Shown one piece after another: positions 44,816 through 53,142 of a DNA stretch of 64,000 bases. The position numbers and the translations under genes are program-made. Every line of letters starts with the position of its first letter. Positions within the stretch are counted from its first letter, which is position 1. The notes under the pieces were generated by a model. It was not told where the DNA came from. It saw only the letters and a program-made list of their open reading frames with translations, and searched no databases. Origin of the DNA: Kamptonema formosum PCC 6407 (GTDB lineage Bacteria; Cyanobacteriota; Cyanobacteriia; Cyanobacteriales; Microcoleaceae); assembly GCF_000332155.1 (NCBI RefSeq), contig NZ_KB235908.1, positions 1 through 64,000 of the forward strand, in the 5' to 3' direction.

Positions 44816-45043
44816 ATGTCCCTGCAAAAATATGAAGCTGATATCCTCATTCCCTACACTAATGCTCATTTAGTTGGAGGAGTGGATTTCAAATCTGACT
44901 CCCTAGAACTAATACCAGAGATGCAAAGTAAGGAAGTAGGGGATGAAGAAATTGAACCAGATGAACTCACGCCAGGAACCCTAGCCATACTCGCTCGAAT
45001 TGAAACTTTTGATGAATATTTTCATTGTTGTGGAAGGTGGTAA
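44816..45043 (+). CDS. Small hypothetical protein
   Basis: A 75-residue acidic protein, no family recognised. It lies 33 bp after the previous gene and 3 bp before the Gp157-like gene, so it is probably part of the same operon. Its C-terminus (FDEYFHCCGRW) carries two Cys and a His. Confidence 0.55.
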   Translation: MSLQKYEADILIPYTNAHLVGGVDFKSDSLELIPEMQSKEVGDEEIEPDELTPGTLAILARIETFDEYFHCCGRW

Positions 45044-45046
45044 CTA

Positions 45047-45736
45047 ATGTATTTAGCTAAAGATTTGTTAGCCAGATATTCGATTCAAGCAGTTGAACTC
45101 TGGAATCAATTGGAAACTGCTGAAACTCCCGAAGAAGAAGAGGTTATCCTCAAAGAAATTTGGGAAATTCAGACAGACCAGGAAACTGCTGCTGATACGC
45201 AAGCCGAACTAGCAGACCAACTAGATGCTGAAATATGTGCAGTCAAAGCACGCTTAAAGCACTTAGTAGAACTGCATAATCAGGCAATTGAACGACTGGA
45301 ACGGTGGCGCAATAATCTGGATAAAACTCTGCTAGAATTTCACTTAAAGGGAGTAATTCCCACAGAGATTGTCGGCCATTCCCGTCACATTCGACTCAAG
45401 GAAAATCCGCCAAGTTGCGAAGTGTTAATCAATCCTTGCGATTTGCCAACAGAGTACCGGACAGAAAAGTTAGTTGTTACACCCAACAAACGCAAAATAC
45501 TAGCAGATTGGAAACGAGGCATTCCCGTTGATGGTACTCGAATTGAGCGTAAACTCAGAGTTGAATACGGAATCGTGCCATCAAATCTGACCGCTGCCAC
45601 TGAGATAATTTCTAATCGTACTACTGCCAACTCTCAGAAAACTCATTCTACCACACAGAAGACTGGAAGTAAAGAAAAAGCAATTCCTAAAAACACTGAT
45701 ACTTCTAATAAGAATGTGAAAGCACGAGTCGGTTAG
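45047..45736 (+). CDS. Siphovirus Gp157-like protein
   Basis: A 229-residue protein. The helical N-terminal region is acidic (TAETPEEEEVILKEIWEI), followed by long coiled coils (KARLKHLVELHNQAIERL). The strand region IRLKENPPSCEVLI is typical of the Siphovirus Gp157 family of phage and plasmid proteins. Gp157 relatives are linked to phage resistance or single-strand DNA metabolism, but the role is not settled. A terminator with a T-run follows, so 44291-45736 is probably one transcript. Confidence 0.75.
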   Translation: MYLAKDLLARYSIQAVELWNQLETAETPEEEEVILKEIWEIQTDQETAADTQAELADQLDAEICAVKARLKHLVELHNQAIERLERWRNNLDKTLLEFHLKGVIPTEIVGHSRHIRLKENPPSCEVLINPCDLPTEYRTEKLVVTPNKRKILADWKRGIPVDGTRIERKLRVEYGIVPSNLTAATEIISNRTTANSQKTHSTTQKTGSKEKAIPKNTDTSNKNVKARVG

Positions 45737-45777
45737 CAGAAGGTTTTTAGAAAAAGGATTGAGCAGATTTCACTAAC

Positions 45778-45818
45778 AGCAGATAGCTATTATATGGCTA
45801 TCTGCTAACCCGTTTTTT
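45778..45818 (+). terminator. Rho-independent terminator
   Basis: AGCAGATAGC (45778-45787) and GCTATCTGCT (45797-45806) pair perfectly over 10 bp around a 9-nt loop, with GTTTTTT a few bases later. It ends the Gp157-like gene. Confidence 0.85.
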
Positions 45819-45841
45819 GAATTAATTTATTATAACTTTCC

Positions 45842-46114
45842 ATGAAAAGACACAATAACCACTCGTTTGACATTTCAACATTTGATAGAATTACTTACCG
45901 AGTTTATCGAGGTAAACTTATCATGTTGATTGAGGAAGGAGACAATCACCTTGATATATCTTTTCCCATTAAAGATGGGAGATTATTCGTAACCCTTGGT
46001 TCTATGCGAGCCACTGTCGCTGAAGCAATGACCGATTATTTGGAAATAGAAGCCTACGCCGATGAGCCACTTCTATTACTAAGTGGAGGTTTGAACAAAA
46101 ATGATTTTAATTAA
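45842..46114 (+). CDS. Hypothetical 90-aa protein
   Basis: A small strand-rich protein with no family I recognise (RITYRVYRGKLIMLIEEGD). It begins after the terminator and may start the second operon of this module. The short space to the next gene (62 bp) contains an AT-rich stretch. Confidence 0.55.
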   Translation: MKRHNNHSFDISTFDRITYRVYRGKLIMLIEEGDNHLDISFPIKDGRLFVTLGSMRATVAEAMTDYLEIEAYADEPLLLLSGGLNKNDFN

Positions 46115-46176
46115 CACCAGTTAGGGGGGCTATCGCCCAGATACACTATGATATTCTATTAAATAACACCGCTCAA

Positions 46177-46869
46177 ATGAAATGGCTAACACCAAAAAAT
46201 GTAGTCGTTGCTGCCAGTTTATCGGTAACGAGCGAAGAGCTAATTGAGTATACAATTCAACCTGAAGATGAAGAAACCATAGAGGAGAGATTTCAAAAAC
46301 TTGGGCTGCTATTTGACCGAACTCGCTGGCAAGCTAAAAAACCTTATTTAGCTCTACTCTCGCCAGCTAAAGTTAAAAAACCAGTCGCTACTGAATCATC
46401 AACCTCTGCGAACGATTTAGACTTCATAGATGATGAAAAATGGGCAGAGTCAGATGAAGAAAATACTCTCTCTGAAACCGAAGAATCTAGCCATTTACAA
46501 TCCGAACCTCAAGAAGAACCTTATATCTTCGATAAATGTACCGTCGAACTGCACTTGACATTTAAACCAAATGATGGTCATTCAGAGGGACGGATTGTAA
46601 TCATTTCAGCAAGCAGTCACGGCGACTTTCCTGTTAGCCAAATGATAAGGGAGTCATCCTTGGGAGAATTACCGCCTCCTCTAAAAGAACTGCTGAAGGA
46701 ACTTGTAGCAGATTTTCCCAATCGTCAGGTGCGGCGACAGATTGCTAATACTCGCAACCTAAAGAAAAGAACTACTAACCCAAATAAACCCAGAAGCGAA
46801 GCAAGTAGCACCATTACGCCTACAGAATCTAAAACTACTGGAACGCAACTGACATTATTTGGAATTTGA
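46177..46869 (+). CDS. Hypothetical 230-aa protein of PRTRC-like module
   Basis: The N-terminal about 70 residues look globular, followed by an acidic linker (about 85-115) and a strand-rich block (VELHLTFKPNDGHSEGRIVI). The C-terminal is helical and basic (ADFPNRQVRRQIANTRNLKK) and ends TQLTLFGI. I do not recognise the family. Position upstream of the PRTRC-C-like gene suggests it may fill the place of a PRTRC accessory protein, but no similarity can be claimed. Confidence 0.55.
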   Translation: MKWLTPKNVVVAASLSVTSEELIEYTIQPEDEETIEERFQKLGLLFDRTRWQAKKPYLALLSPAKVKKPVATESSTSANDLDFIDDEKWAESDEENTLSETEESSHLQSEPQEEPYIFDKCTVELHLTFKPNDGHSEGRIVIISASSHGDFPVSQMIRESSLGELPPPLKELLKELVADFPNRQVRRQIANTRNLKKRTTNPNKPRSEASSTITPTESKTTGTQLTLFGI

Positions 46870-46898
46870 ATAACTTACCTACTTTTGGGAGATAAAAA

Positions 46899-47096
46899 AT
46901 GACTGCAAAAAAGAAAGTGCTAATTTCCTTTGAGGGACAACAGCATCCTGTTGATGAAGACATAGCAAATGATGATAATGAACTGCGTAAACTGCTAACA
47001 ACTTACTACCCAGATTGCGCTAACGCCGACATTATTAGAAAGCCGGGAGAACTGATTACAGTAGCTAAACGCAATGGCTCTAAAGGAGTAAATTAA
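46899..47096 (+). CDS. PRTRC system protein C-like small protein
   Basis: A 65-residue protein with the layout of PRTRC protein C: a strand pair at the N-terminus, a helix (NDNELRKLLTTYYPDC) and a C-terminal strand with AKRNGSKG, close to the family's YPELT-x-A and GTKG pattern. PRTRC-C has been proposed to be a ubiquitin-like or small partner protein of the system. GGGAGA precedes the ATG. Genes for B-like and A/ThiF-like proteins follow in the same order as known PRTRC loci. Confidence 0.6.
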   Translation: MTAKKKVLISFEGQQHPVDEDIANDDNELRKLLTTYYPDCANADIIRKPGELITVAKRNGSKGVN

Positions 47097-47098
47097 CT

Positions 47099-47347
47099 AT
47101 GAAAATAACTCCTTTAGAATCTCTCATCAATGCACCAGAAGAAGTCAATCCTGCACTATCTATGTGTCGAAAATTACAACGGTTAGAGCTTTCGGGAGAA
47201 CTCGATAGTGCCACTATGAAAGAAATGGCTAAAGCTATTGAGTTAGCTATCTCCAAAGGGACAGACGATGTAAAAGCAGTTGAGCGAACTAAGGAACGAT
47301 TGTTAAATAGTCGCTCTGTAGCTGGTGCAATTCCAATGGGGTTTTGA
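47099..47347 (+). CDS. Small helical hypothetical protein
   Basis: An 82-residue helical protein (LESLINAPEEVNPALSMCRK, then MAKAIELAISKG), no family recognised. It starts 2 bp after the stop of the PRTRC-C-like gene and ends 1 bp before the next start, so it is tightly coupled. Confidence 0.6.
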   Translation: MKITPLESLINAPEEVNPALSMCRKLQRLELSGELDSATMKEMAKAIELAISKGTDDVKAVERTKERLLNSRSVAGAIPMGF

Positions 47348-47348
47348 T

Positions 47349-48161
47349 ATGGCTGCAATTTGGAATGCTAAATCCGCTTTGCAAATATTACAGCAGTGCC
47401 AACCAATCACCGACTTTAAATCAGCAACCGATTATTTGTGGACTAAGCTGAACACTTATCAGCTACTCACTCTTTACCAGGAATTGTTTCCTTTGGAATG
47501 GGCAAAAAGCCAATCCGAACTCTACTCTGAAGATGAAAGTCACAGTCCGAAGGAGTTGGAGTTTATTTCGCTAGTTAGCGAACATCTGTTTCCCATTGAC
47601 GACATAATTATAGAGGGTGCTTATGAAGAACGCCTCTATCAAATTCCTGTCTCACCCAAAGGAGTAGATTGGCAAGACCATGAAGAAGGAATTGACGCAT
47701 TGCGAAGCGGATGGCAGAGATTACTCCCGCTTTCCCAGTCAGGTAGATGGTGGTTGGAATCCGTAGCAGGTGATGAAGGGGAATCGTGGTACGAATGCAC
47801 GTTTGGATACAGCTTGAAAGACATTGCACATCCCGAAAAAACTAACTTCAAACTTCTTAAAAGATTAGCCCGTCGTGTTGCACCTCCTATCAGCGATTTG
47901 CCGACAGCATTAGCACTCCTTGACTTAGAAACGGGCATTATTTGGCTAGACCAAAGTGTTTGCTGTGAAAGTTACTGGAATCGTAATTTTGAAGTAAGAC
48001 CCTGGACGATTCAAGAGATTAAATTCCTAGCAAGTGAATGGAAAAAAGCCACTCAGCTATTAGATAAAGCCTGCGAATTGATTGACTGGATTGAATCTGA
48101 CCCTAACACCAATTTTTTGCACATCTTAGCATTATGGAATCTGACATTGCATCTGAAATAA
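47349..48161 (+). CDS. Hypothetical 270-aa protein of PRTRC-like operon
   Basis: No family recognised. The protein is acidic and rich in Trp (WLESVAGDEGESWYECTFG). The ATG at 47349 directly follows the upstream stop; an in-frame GTG at 47325 would overlap it. It overlaps the PRTRC-B-like gene by 28 bp. It may correspond to PRTRC protein F by position, but not by sequence that I can see. Confidence 0.6.
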   Translation: MAAIWNAKSALQILQQCQPITDFKSATDYLWTKLNTYQLLTLYQELFPLEWAKSQSELYSEDESHSPKELEFISLVSEHLFPIDDIIIEGAYEERLYQIPVSPKGVDWQDHEEGIDALRSGWQRLLPLSQSGRWWLESVAGDEGESWYECTFGYSLKDIAHPEKTNFKLLKRLARRVAPPISDLPTALALLDLETGIIWLDQSVCCESYWNRNFEVRPWTIQEIKFLASEWKKATQLLDKACELIDWIESDPNTNFLHILALWNLTLHLK

Positions 48162-48841
48162 TTCGAGAGGTACTAGAAGTTGCCCCTCGAAAGTTGTCCG
48201 CTATTCAAGCCGAACTTCTCTTTATTGAGGGCGGTACTTACATTTTGCACTATCAATCTGCGGGCAGTTCTAAGTACAAATGTCTGTCTCCAGCAACTCT
48301 GCGAGCAGCTTTTGCCAATACACCGATTGATTCGGGTTGGATAAACCCAGAATCAGGGATAGTGCGTTGGGGAACTGGTAGCGTCGGGGAATGGACAATC
48401 AAATTTGTACCACCTCAGAAACACGAAATAGATTTGTTGGAATCAAAGCACTTAGTTCCTTTACCAGCAATGGTGTTTTTCGGGTTGAAATCTGATTACT
48501 GGGTTTGGGCGATTAAAGGCTCGAAGTTTGACCCAGAAGCAGAAGCTTTTCACGTTCCGCTGCCCAATGTTTATTTGCATTCGTATCAATCTTGCGGACG
48601 CATCTGCTGGGGAGATAATAAACCGCCTGTTGCTTCGCCCAATAATATTACAAAAGCTTGGGAAATGTTCATCTCTAGTCCTTTCAACGGACACTTGAGC
48701 GATGGCAAATCTAGGGCACAACCCAGTGATGTACGCGGACAACTCGAAAAAGCGGTTAAACGTTCATCTTACCCTGTTAAAGATTTAATTGCTACCCAGC
48801 AAACAATTGCCAAATTAGTTGCAGTAATAACTGATGATTGA
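48134..48841 (+). CDS. PRTRC system protein B-like (E2-like)
   Basis: A 235-residue protein. The stretch LPAMVFFGLKSDYWVWAI, followed by FHVPLPNVYLHSYQSCGRICWG and WEMFISSPFNGHL, is characteristic of PRTRC protein B. In the comparative work of Aravind and colleagues, this family is described as E2-like in a prokaryotic ubiquitin-type system. It is flanked by C-like and A/ThiF-like genes, as expected. Cys in GRICWG is at the position one would test as the active residue. It overlaps the next gene by 8 bp. Confidence 0.75.
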   Translation: MESDIASEIIREVLEVAPRKLSAIQAELLFIEGGTYILHYQSAGSSKYKCLSPATLRAAFANTPIDSGWINPESGIVRWGTGSVGEWTIKFVPPQKHEIDLLESKHLVPLPAMVFFGLKSDYWVWAIKGSKFDPEAEAFHVPLPNVYLHSYQSCGRICWGDNKPPVASPNNITKAWEMFISSPFNGHLSDGKSRAQPSDVRGQLEKAVKRSSYPVKDLIATQQTIAKLVAVITDD

Positions 48842-49793
48842 ACCACGAAAATTGAATCCTTACCAGCTAGAATTGGTCGATTATAAGATTGTCAAACTCG
48901 GAGACAATCTGCCGCCTCACTCTAGCAGTATGTTCGAGTACCTGATTGGCAGCAATGGTATCTTTGCTAAAGCAGTTAGACCGGGTTTAGAAGTGATAAT
49001 TCCGGTGGAACTTTTTACCGCGTTAATCAGAGGATTAGAACCGATTGAGCCTTTGGTCCGATTAACTCCTGGACGAATACCTCTGGCACGGAGTTTGGGC
49101 AAGTCGGGGAAGAAGGTGCAATTTGCGATCGCAGATCCCGATATAGTTGAAGAAGCCAACATCAGCAGGCAGGCTTTCTGCGACAAGGAAATCGGACTGT
49201 CCAAGGCGCAGGCTCTAGCGTTGCGATACTCTATCGCTTGGGGGGTGGACGCGACGGCTTTCGTGCAGGAATTTGACCCCAAGCTGATTCGCTACGCCTA
49301 CGACAAGCTGACTATCCTGGTGGGGTGCGTGGATACGGCAGCCGGGAGAGCGTCAATTAACCAGGTTCTTGAGTTAAACCAATTTTACAGCCGTTCTGAG
49401 ATTCCCCGCGTGTGGTATTTGGATTGCGGAAATCATGCAGCAGCCGGACAAATTTTGCTGGGCAGTTCTTTGGAAACTGACCCGGAGTTCTATAATTTTG
49501 GGGGGCTGGGATGTGCTAGGCTGCCATCTCCGATGCTTCAGGCTCCTGACCTTTTGAAACCGAAACCTGAAGAGTTGACAAATAACCTATCTTGTGATGA
49601 GATGGCAGTGCTGAACTTGCAGGGCGAGAGCGTGAATGTTCGGGTGGCGGCTGAGGCGGCGGATTACCTGTATCGGATGAGTGCGGGTAATCTCAAACGA
49701 TTTGCTACCTATTTCGATCTGGAGAGTGGGACGGCGCGATCAGTTTATATTACGCAGCAGTCTGTGCTGCTTCCGCTTTCTTGCGTTCGGTGA
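48834..49793 (+). pseudogene. PRTRC protein A :: ThiF chimera, truncated both ways
   Basis: Residues 1-95 match the N-terminus of PRTRC protein A (FEYLIGSNGIFAKAVRPGLE). From about 100 the sequence changes to an E1/ThiF-type domain (ADPDIVEEANISRQAF, then LVGCVDTAAGRASI and VWYLDCGNHAAAGQILLGS). The JAB catalytic part of A and the ThiF nucleotide-binding GxGGxG segment are both absent. The open frame is unbroken, so a chimeric protein could be made. Its last about 15 codons run antisense into a PAS-domain fragment, so the natural ThiF C-terminus is also replaced. E1 activity is not expected. Confidence 0.75.
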
Positions 49794-49893
49794 TTTCTTG
49801 AAAGGCTGCTATTCCATAGGTAATGTTGCCTCTCTTATCATAAATTGGCGTTCCCCACGCTTCTATAGGAATAATGGTTCTTTCGTTTCCAGT
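49750..49893 (-). pseudogene. PAS/PAC domain fragment
   Basis: The minus strand reads about 47 residues of the C-terminal part of a PAS domain with its PAC motif (RTIIPIEAWGTPIYDKRGN, then ITYGIAAFQEITERKKAE). This is the linker commonly found before histidine kinases or diguanylate cyclases. There is no start and no downstream domain. It lies across the end of the PRTRC chimera and marks a recombination joint. Confidence 0.75.
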
Positions 49894-50032
49894 TTGCTAA
49901 AAGTCAAAAGTTTATGCCAAAAGCCCACTTCGTTTCCCAACCTTAACGATATATACTGCGGATCAAAGCGATCGCAATCTAGGAGAAGATGGCACAATTT
50001 TTGATTGCGCTCCAAGGCGTTAGCGAGAATAA

Positions 50033-50052
50033 TATTTCCCCACGGGGAAATA
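50033..50052. repeat. Tight palindrome
   Basis: TATTTCCCC-AC-GGGGAAATA is a 9-bp perfect inverted repeat with a 2-nt centre, 85 bp before the pentapeptide gene. It could form a cruciform or serve as an operator. The rest of 49897-50080 shows no coding. Confidence 0.5.
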
Positions 50053-50081
50053 CCAGTACCCTGAAGGTTGAGCTAATGTTA

Positions 50082-50133
50082 GGAGGGGTGCAATGCATTG
50101 CGCCTCTACCAACACCCAAACGCTGGCAAACAC
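50082..50133. repeat. REP-type palindrome plus flank, copy 1
   Basis: A palindrome centred on GCAATGCATTGC (50090-50101) with GAGGGGT/GCCTCTAC flanks is followed by ACCCAAACGCTGGCAAACAC. A second palindrome with nearly the same follow-on sequence lies at 52358-52408. Palindromes of the form GTAGGGGCG...CGCCCCTAC are, to my knowledge, dispersed repeats in cyanobacteria. Confidence 0.65.
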
Positions 50134-50136
50134 ATC

Positions 50137-52323
50137 ATGAAGGCTGATGAAGTTCTGAAGCGATACGCCGCCGGGAGACGAGATTTCAGTGGAGAAAATC
50201 TCAGAGGTCAATCCTTCAAAGGAAAAGACCTATCCGGGGTCAACTTCAGTGAAGCCGACATCCGAGGAGCAAACTTTACCAATGCCAAGCTAAGGAATGC
50301 CAACTTCAGGGAGGCTAAGGCTGGACTACAGCGCCGTTGGACAATTAGCCTAGCGATACTTCCGTTGATTCTATCCTTACTCTCAGGATTTACCTCTGGG
50401 ATGCTTGGCATTGTGTCAGCAATATTTCTCAACCCTGGACTCACTAAAGAATTCGCAACTATAACTAGAATGTCTGCTTCTAACGAAGCAGCTATAATAG
50501 CGTCAATTATTGTGGTTTCAGCGATAGTAGCCTCATTCCTCGTCATATCTCAGCGCTATCAATTTGTAAAAGCTCTGTGGCTTATAGGCGTAGCTGTTAT
50601 CGCCACTTCTATTTCGAGTGTTTTTGGCTCCCAAGCTATATATGTAACTATTTCAGCGTTTTTGGTTATCTCTTTAACCCTTCTTACTTCATTAGAGGGA
50701 GCTACTTCTGTATGTATACTTGTACTTTTGTTTGGAAATAGATATGGTGCAATTTCGTTTATAGTGCCAGCTCTGAGTATATCCTTACCTTTAGCAGGCT
50801 TTGGAACTATCGGTCTTACTGTAGCTTCAAAATATCCCGTAACAGCGACTTGGGTTATACTTATCACTTGCCTCTTAACTATGGCTGTGAGCATAGGTTC
50901 AGTGGTTTTTTACATATCTATAGCTTTGCGAGCTATAGCTGGTGATGATGGGTTGCTCTGGCTTCGAGAATTTGCCCTTGTCATTGCTGCTACAGGCGGC
51001 ACCAGTTTTCGCAATGCTGACTTAACCGATGCCGACTTCACCTCTGCCACGCTCAAAAGTACAGACTTCAGAAAGGCTAACCTTACCCGTACCCAATGGT
51101 ACCAAGCCAAAAAGCTCGATCGCGTCCTCCCCGGAACCACTTATCTTCAGATTGCCAAAATACGGCAATTACTGATTACAGGACAGGGACAAGCTCAAAA
51201 CTTCAACCGCCAAAACCTCCGAGGTATCAACTTACAAGGCGCTAACCTAGCCGATGCCAGCTTCATCTCAGCCGACTTAAGCTCAGCCAAATTGCAAGAT
51301 GCTGACCTATCGAGAGCAAAATTAGTGCAAACCCAGCTAGACGAGGCAGACTTAAAAGGTGCTACTCTCACGGGAGCTTACATTGAAGACTGGGGCATTA
51401 CAAGTCATACCAAGCTGCATGGAGTGAGGTGTGAGTATGTCTTTATGCGAGAGCCGACAAAAGAAGACCCCAATCCCCACCGCAAACCTGACAATTGGAA
51501 CGAAACTTTTAAAGACGGTGACTTCGGCGACTTCATCAAACCCATTGTCGATACTCTCGATCTCTACCACAACCAAGACGTTGACCCCCGCGCCATTGCC
51601 ATTTCCTTTAAGCAGTTAGCAGAGAACCACCCAGAAGCAGAGCTAGAAATCGTGGCAATGGAGAAACGGGGTGGAGATAAATTTCTGCTCAGGGTTGCAA
51701 CCGCTCCAGATGCTAATCATTCTGAGCTGAATGCTGAATATTTTGCTACTTACAACGAAATTAAAGCCTTGGCAGAGCGAGAGATAAAAGCATTAATAGA
51801 AGAAAAAGATAGCCGAATTAGTAGCTTAGAAAATATGATAGCGACGGCACTACAACGCCCTAGCTTTTATGCAGAAACCTATCAACACCAAGGAGATATC
51901 ATGACTGACAGCAGCAAAATCAATGTATCGGCTGGCGGCAGTGTTGGCGCAGTCGGTGGTGGCGATGTCAGCAACCAAGGGGTGATGAACCTCGGCACAA
52001 TTAGCGGTAACGTAACGAATGCCATCAACCAGTTACCCGACTCCTCCAAACCCGATAAACCGGGAATCAAAGAACTACTCGTTCAACTGCAAGCGGCAAT
52101 TAATGACCCAAACTTAGCCGACGATGACAAAACGCAAGTATTAGAACAGGTAAAAGTCCTGGCAGAAGCTGGACAAAACCCCAACAAGGAAACCGCACAA
52201 AAGCAGGCAAAACGGGCAATGGGGTTCTTAAAAGTCATTGCAGAAGGCTTACCCAGTGCTGCACAATTGGTGAAAACCTGTCAAGATATATTACCTGCGA
52301 TCGCGCATTACTTCGGCTTGTAA
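50137..52323 (+). CDS. Pentapeptide-repeat membrane protein
   Basis: A 728-residue protein. Pentapeptide repeats lie at the N-terminus (LSGVNFSEADIRGANFTNAK), then about seven membrane helices span roughly residues 65-285. More pentapeptides follow at 290-315 and 360-430, and a soluble C-terminal region ends with a Gly-rich strand segment (INVSAGGSVGAVGGGDVS) and helices typical of cyanobacterial proteins that share this tail. The start at 50137 is chosen because the helix before the repeats begins there. Function is unknown; pentapeptide solenoids mimic DNA or bind proteins. Direct repeats flank the gene. Confidence 0.8.
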   Translation: MKADEVLKRYAAGRRDFSGENLRGQSFKGKDLSGVNFSEADIRGANFTNAKLRNANFREAKAGLQRRWTISLAILPLILSLLSGFTSGMLGIVSAIFLNPGLTKEFATITRMSASNEAAIIASIIVVSAIVASFLVISQRYQFVKALWLIGVAVIATSISSVFGSQAIYVTISAFLVISLTLLTSLEGATSVCILVLLFGNRYGAISFIVPALSISLPLAGFGTIGLTVASKYPVTATWVILITCLLTMAVSIGSVVFYISIALRAIAGDDGLLWLREFALVIAATGGTSFRNADLTDADFTSATLKSTDFRKANLTRTQWYQAKKLDRVLPGTTYLQIAKIRQLLITGQGQAQNFNRQNLRGINLQGANLADASFISADLSSAKLQDADLSRAKLVQTQLDEADLKGATLTGAYIEDWGITSHTKLHGVRCEYVFMREPTKEDPNPHRKPDNWNETFKDGDFGDFIKPIVDTLDLYHNQDVDPRAIAISFKQLAENHPEAELEIVAMEKRGGDKFLLRVATAPDANHSELNAEYFATYNEIKALAEREIKALIEEKDSRISSLENMIATALQRPSFYAETYQHQGDIMTDSSKINVSAGGSVGAVGGGDVSNQGVMNLGTISGNVTNAINQLPDSSKPDKPGIKELLVQLQAAINDPNLADDDKTQVLEQVKVLAEAGQNPNKETAQKQAKRAMGFLKVIAEGLPSAAQLVKTCQDILPAIAHYFGL

Positions 52324-52357
52324 GACGCTCAGCTTTGTAAATATCCCATAACAACAC

Positions 52358-52408
52358 GTAGGGGCGAACGGCTGTTCGCCCCTACCAAACCCAAACGCTG
52401 GCAGACAC
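52358..52408. repeat. REP-type palindrome plus flank, copy 2
   Basis: GTAGGGGCGAAC-GGCT-GTTCGCCCCTAC (52358-52385) has 12-bp perfect arms. It is followed by AAACCCAAACGCTGGCAGACAC, close to the sequence after copy 1 at 50111-50133. Together the copies bracket the pentapeptide gene. Confidence 0.75.
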
Positions 52409-52486
52409 TATCAGATTATCTAAAACATCCAATGAAGTTTCTATTGGCTTGGGATGTGGGCAGTGAAGCGATGTATCGATCATGGT

Positions 52487-52972
52487 TGGCTACCAGGGAT
52501 AGGGGAGATAATCTTTGAGAAAATAACCAAACATCGGGGTGTCAGGATTTTCAATTCCCTGAACAATTGGATCGTAAATTCTTGCCATGCCATCAATAAT
52601 ATCCAAGGGAGTGTAGAACCCTTGCTTCGTTTGTATGGATGTCTTTTTCGGATAGGGATTTTCATCAGTAATCCAACCCGTGTCTACGCTGTTCATAAAA
52701 ATATTGTCTTGGGTATAATCCATCGCCGACGTTCGAGTCATCATATTTAAAGCCGCTTTTGCCATATTGGTATGAGGATGGTATGCGGTTTTGCTATCTC
52801 GATTAAATTGTCCTTCCATCGCCGATACATTGATAATAAAGCGTCGCTCAAAGGGCGATCGCATCAGTAATGGCTTGAGTTGGCTATTGAGAATGAAGGG
52901 CGCGATCGCATTCACTAATTGCACTTCCAGCAGTTCGATTGGACTAATTTGATCGCCAACTCCACCAGCCTG
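52487..52972 (-). pseudogene. Short-chain dehydrogenase remnant
   Basis: The minus strand encodes the C-terminal part of an SDR: a helix before the catalytic strand (LVNAIAPFILNSQLKPLL), FIINVSAMEG with the catalytic Ser, and TAYHPHTNMAKAALNMM with the Y-x(3)-K-like pair (Y and K seven apart because of an insert). The N-terminal Rossmann part with TGxxxGIG is absent. Reading through upstream gives only about 15 more matching residues. Cyanobacterial SDRs of this type are about 400 residues. The enzyme is not functional. The rest of 52409-53142 shows nothing else. Confidence 0.65.
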
Positions 52973-53142
52973 GTATCCTCATCTTCAAACAGATCCGGAC
53001 TAGCGATCGCATCAACCATTAGTCCCATTTCAACCGCCTCAAAAACACTTCCAACGGTCAACACTTGACCGAGTTTCAACCTGCTAACGCTTAGATAGTC
53101 CCGCCATACCTTTTCAACTCAAATATTAGGAGAAATCAACTC

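Noticed and set aside
46177-47347. Naming the 230-aa and 82-aa proteins as PRTRC E and F
   Set aside because: Only position supports this; the sequences show no match to those families that I can recall.
50208-51140. Minus-strand frames opposite the pentapeptide gene
   Set aside because: Pentapeptide codon regularity produces open antisense frames; the plus strand carries the repeat and membrane pattern.
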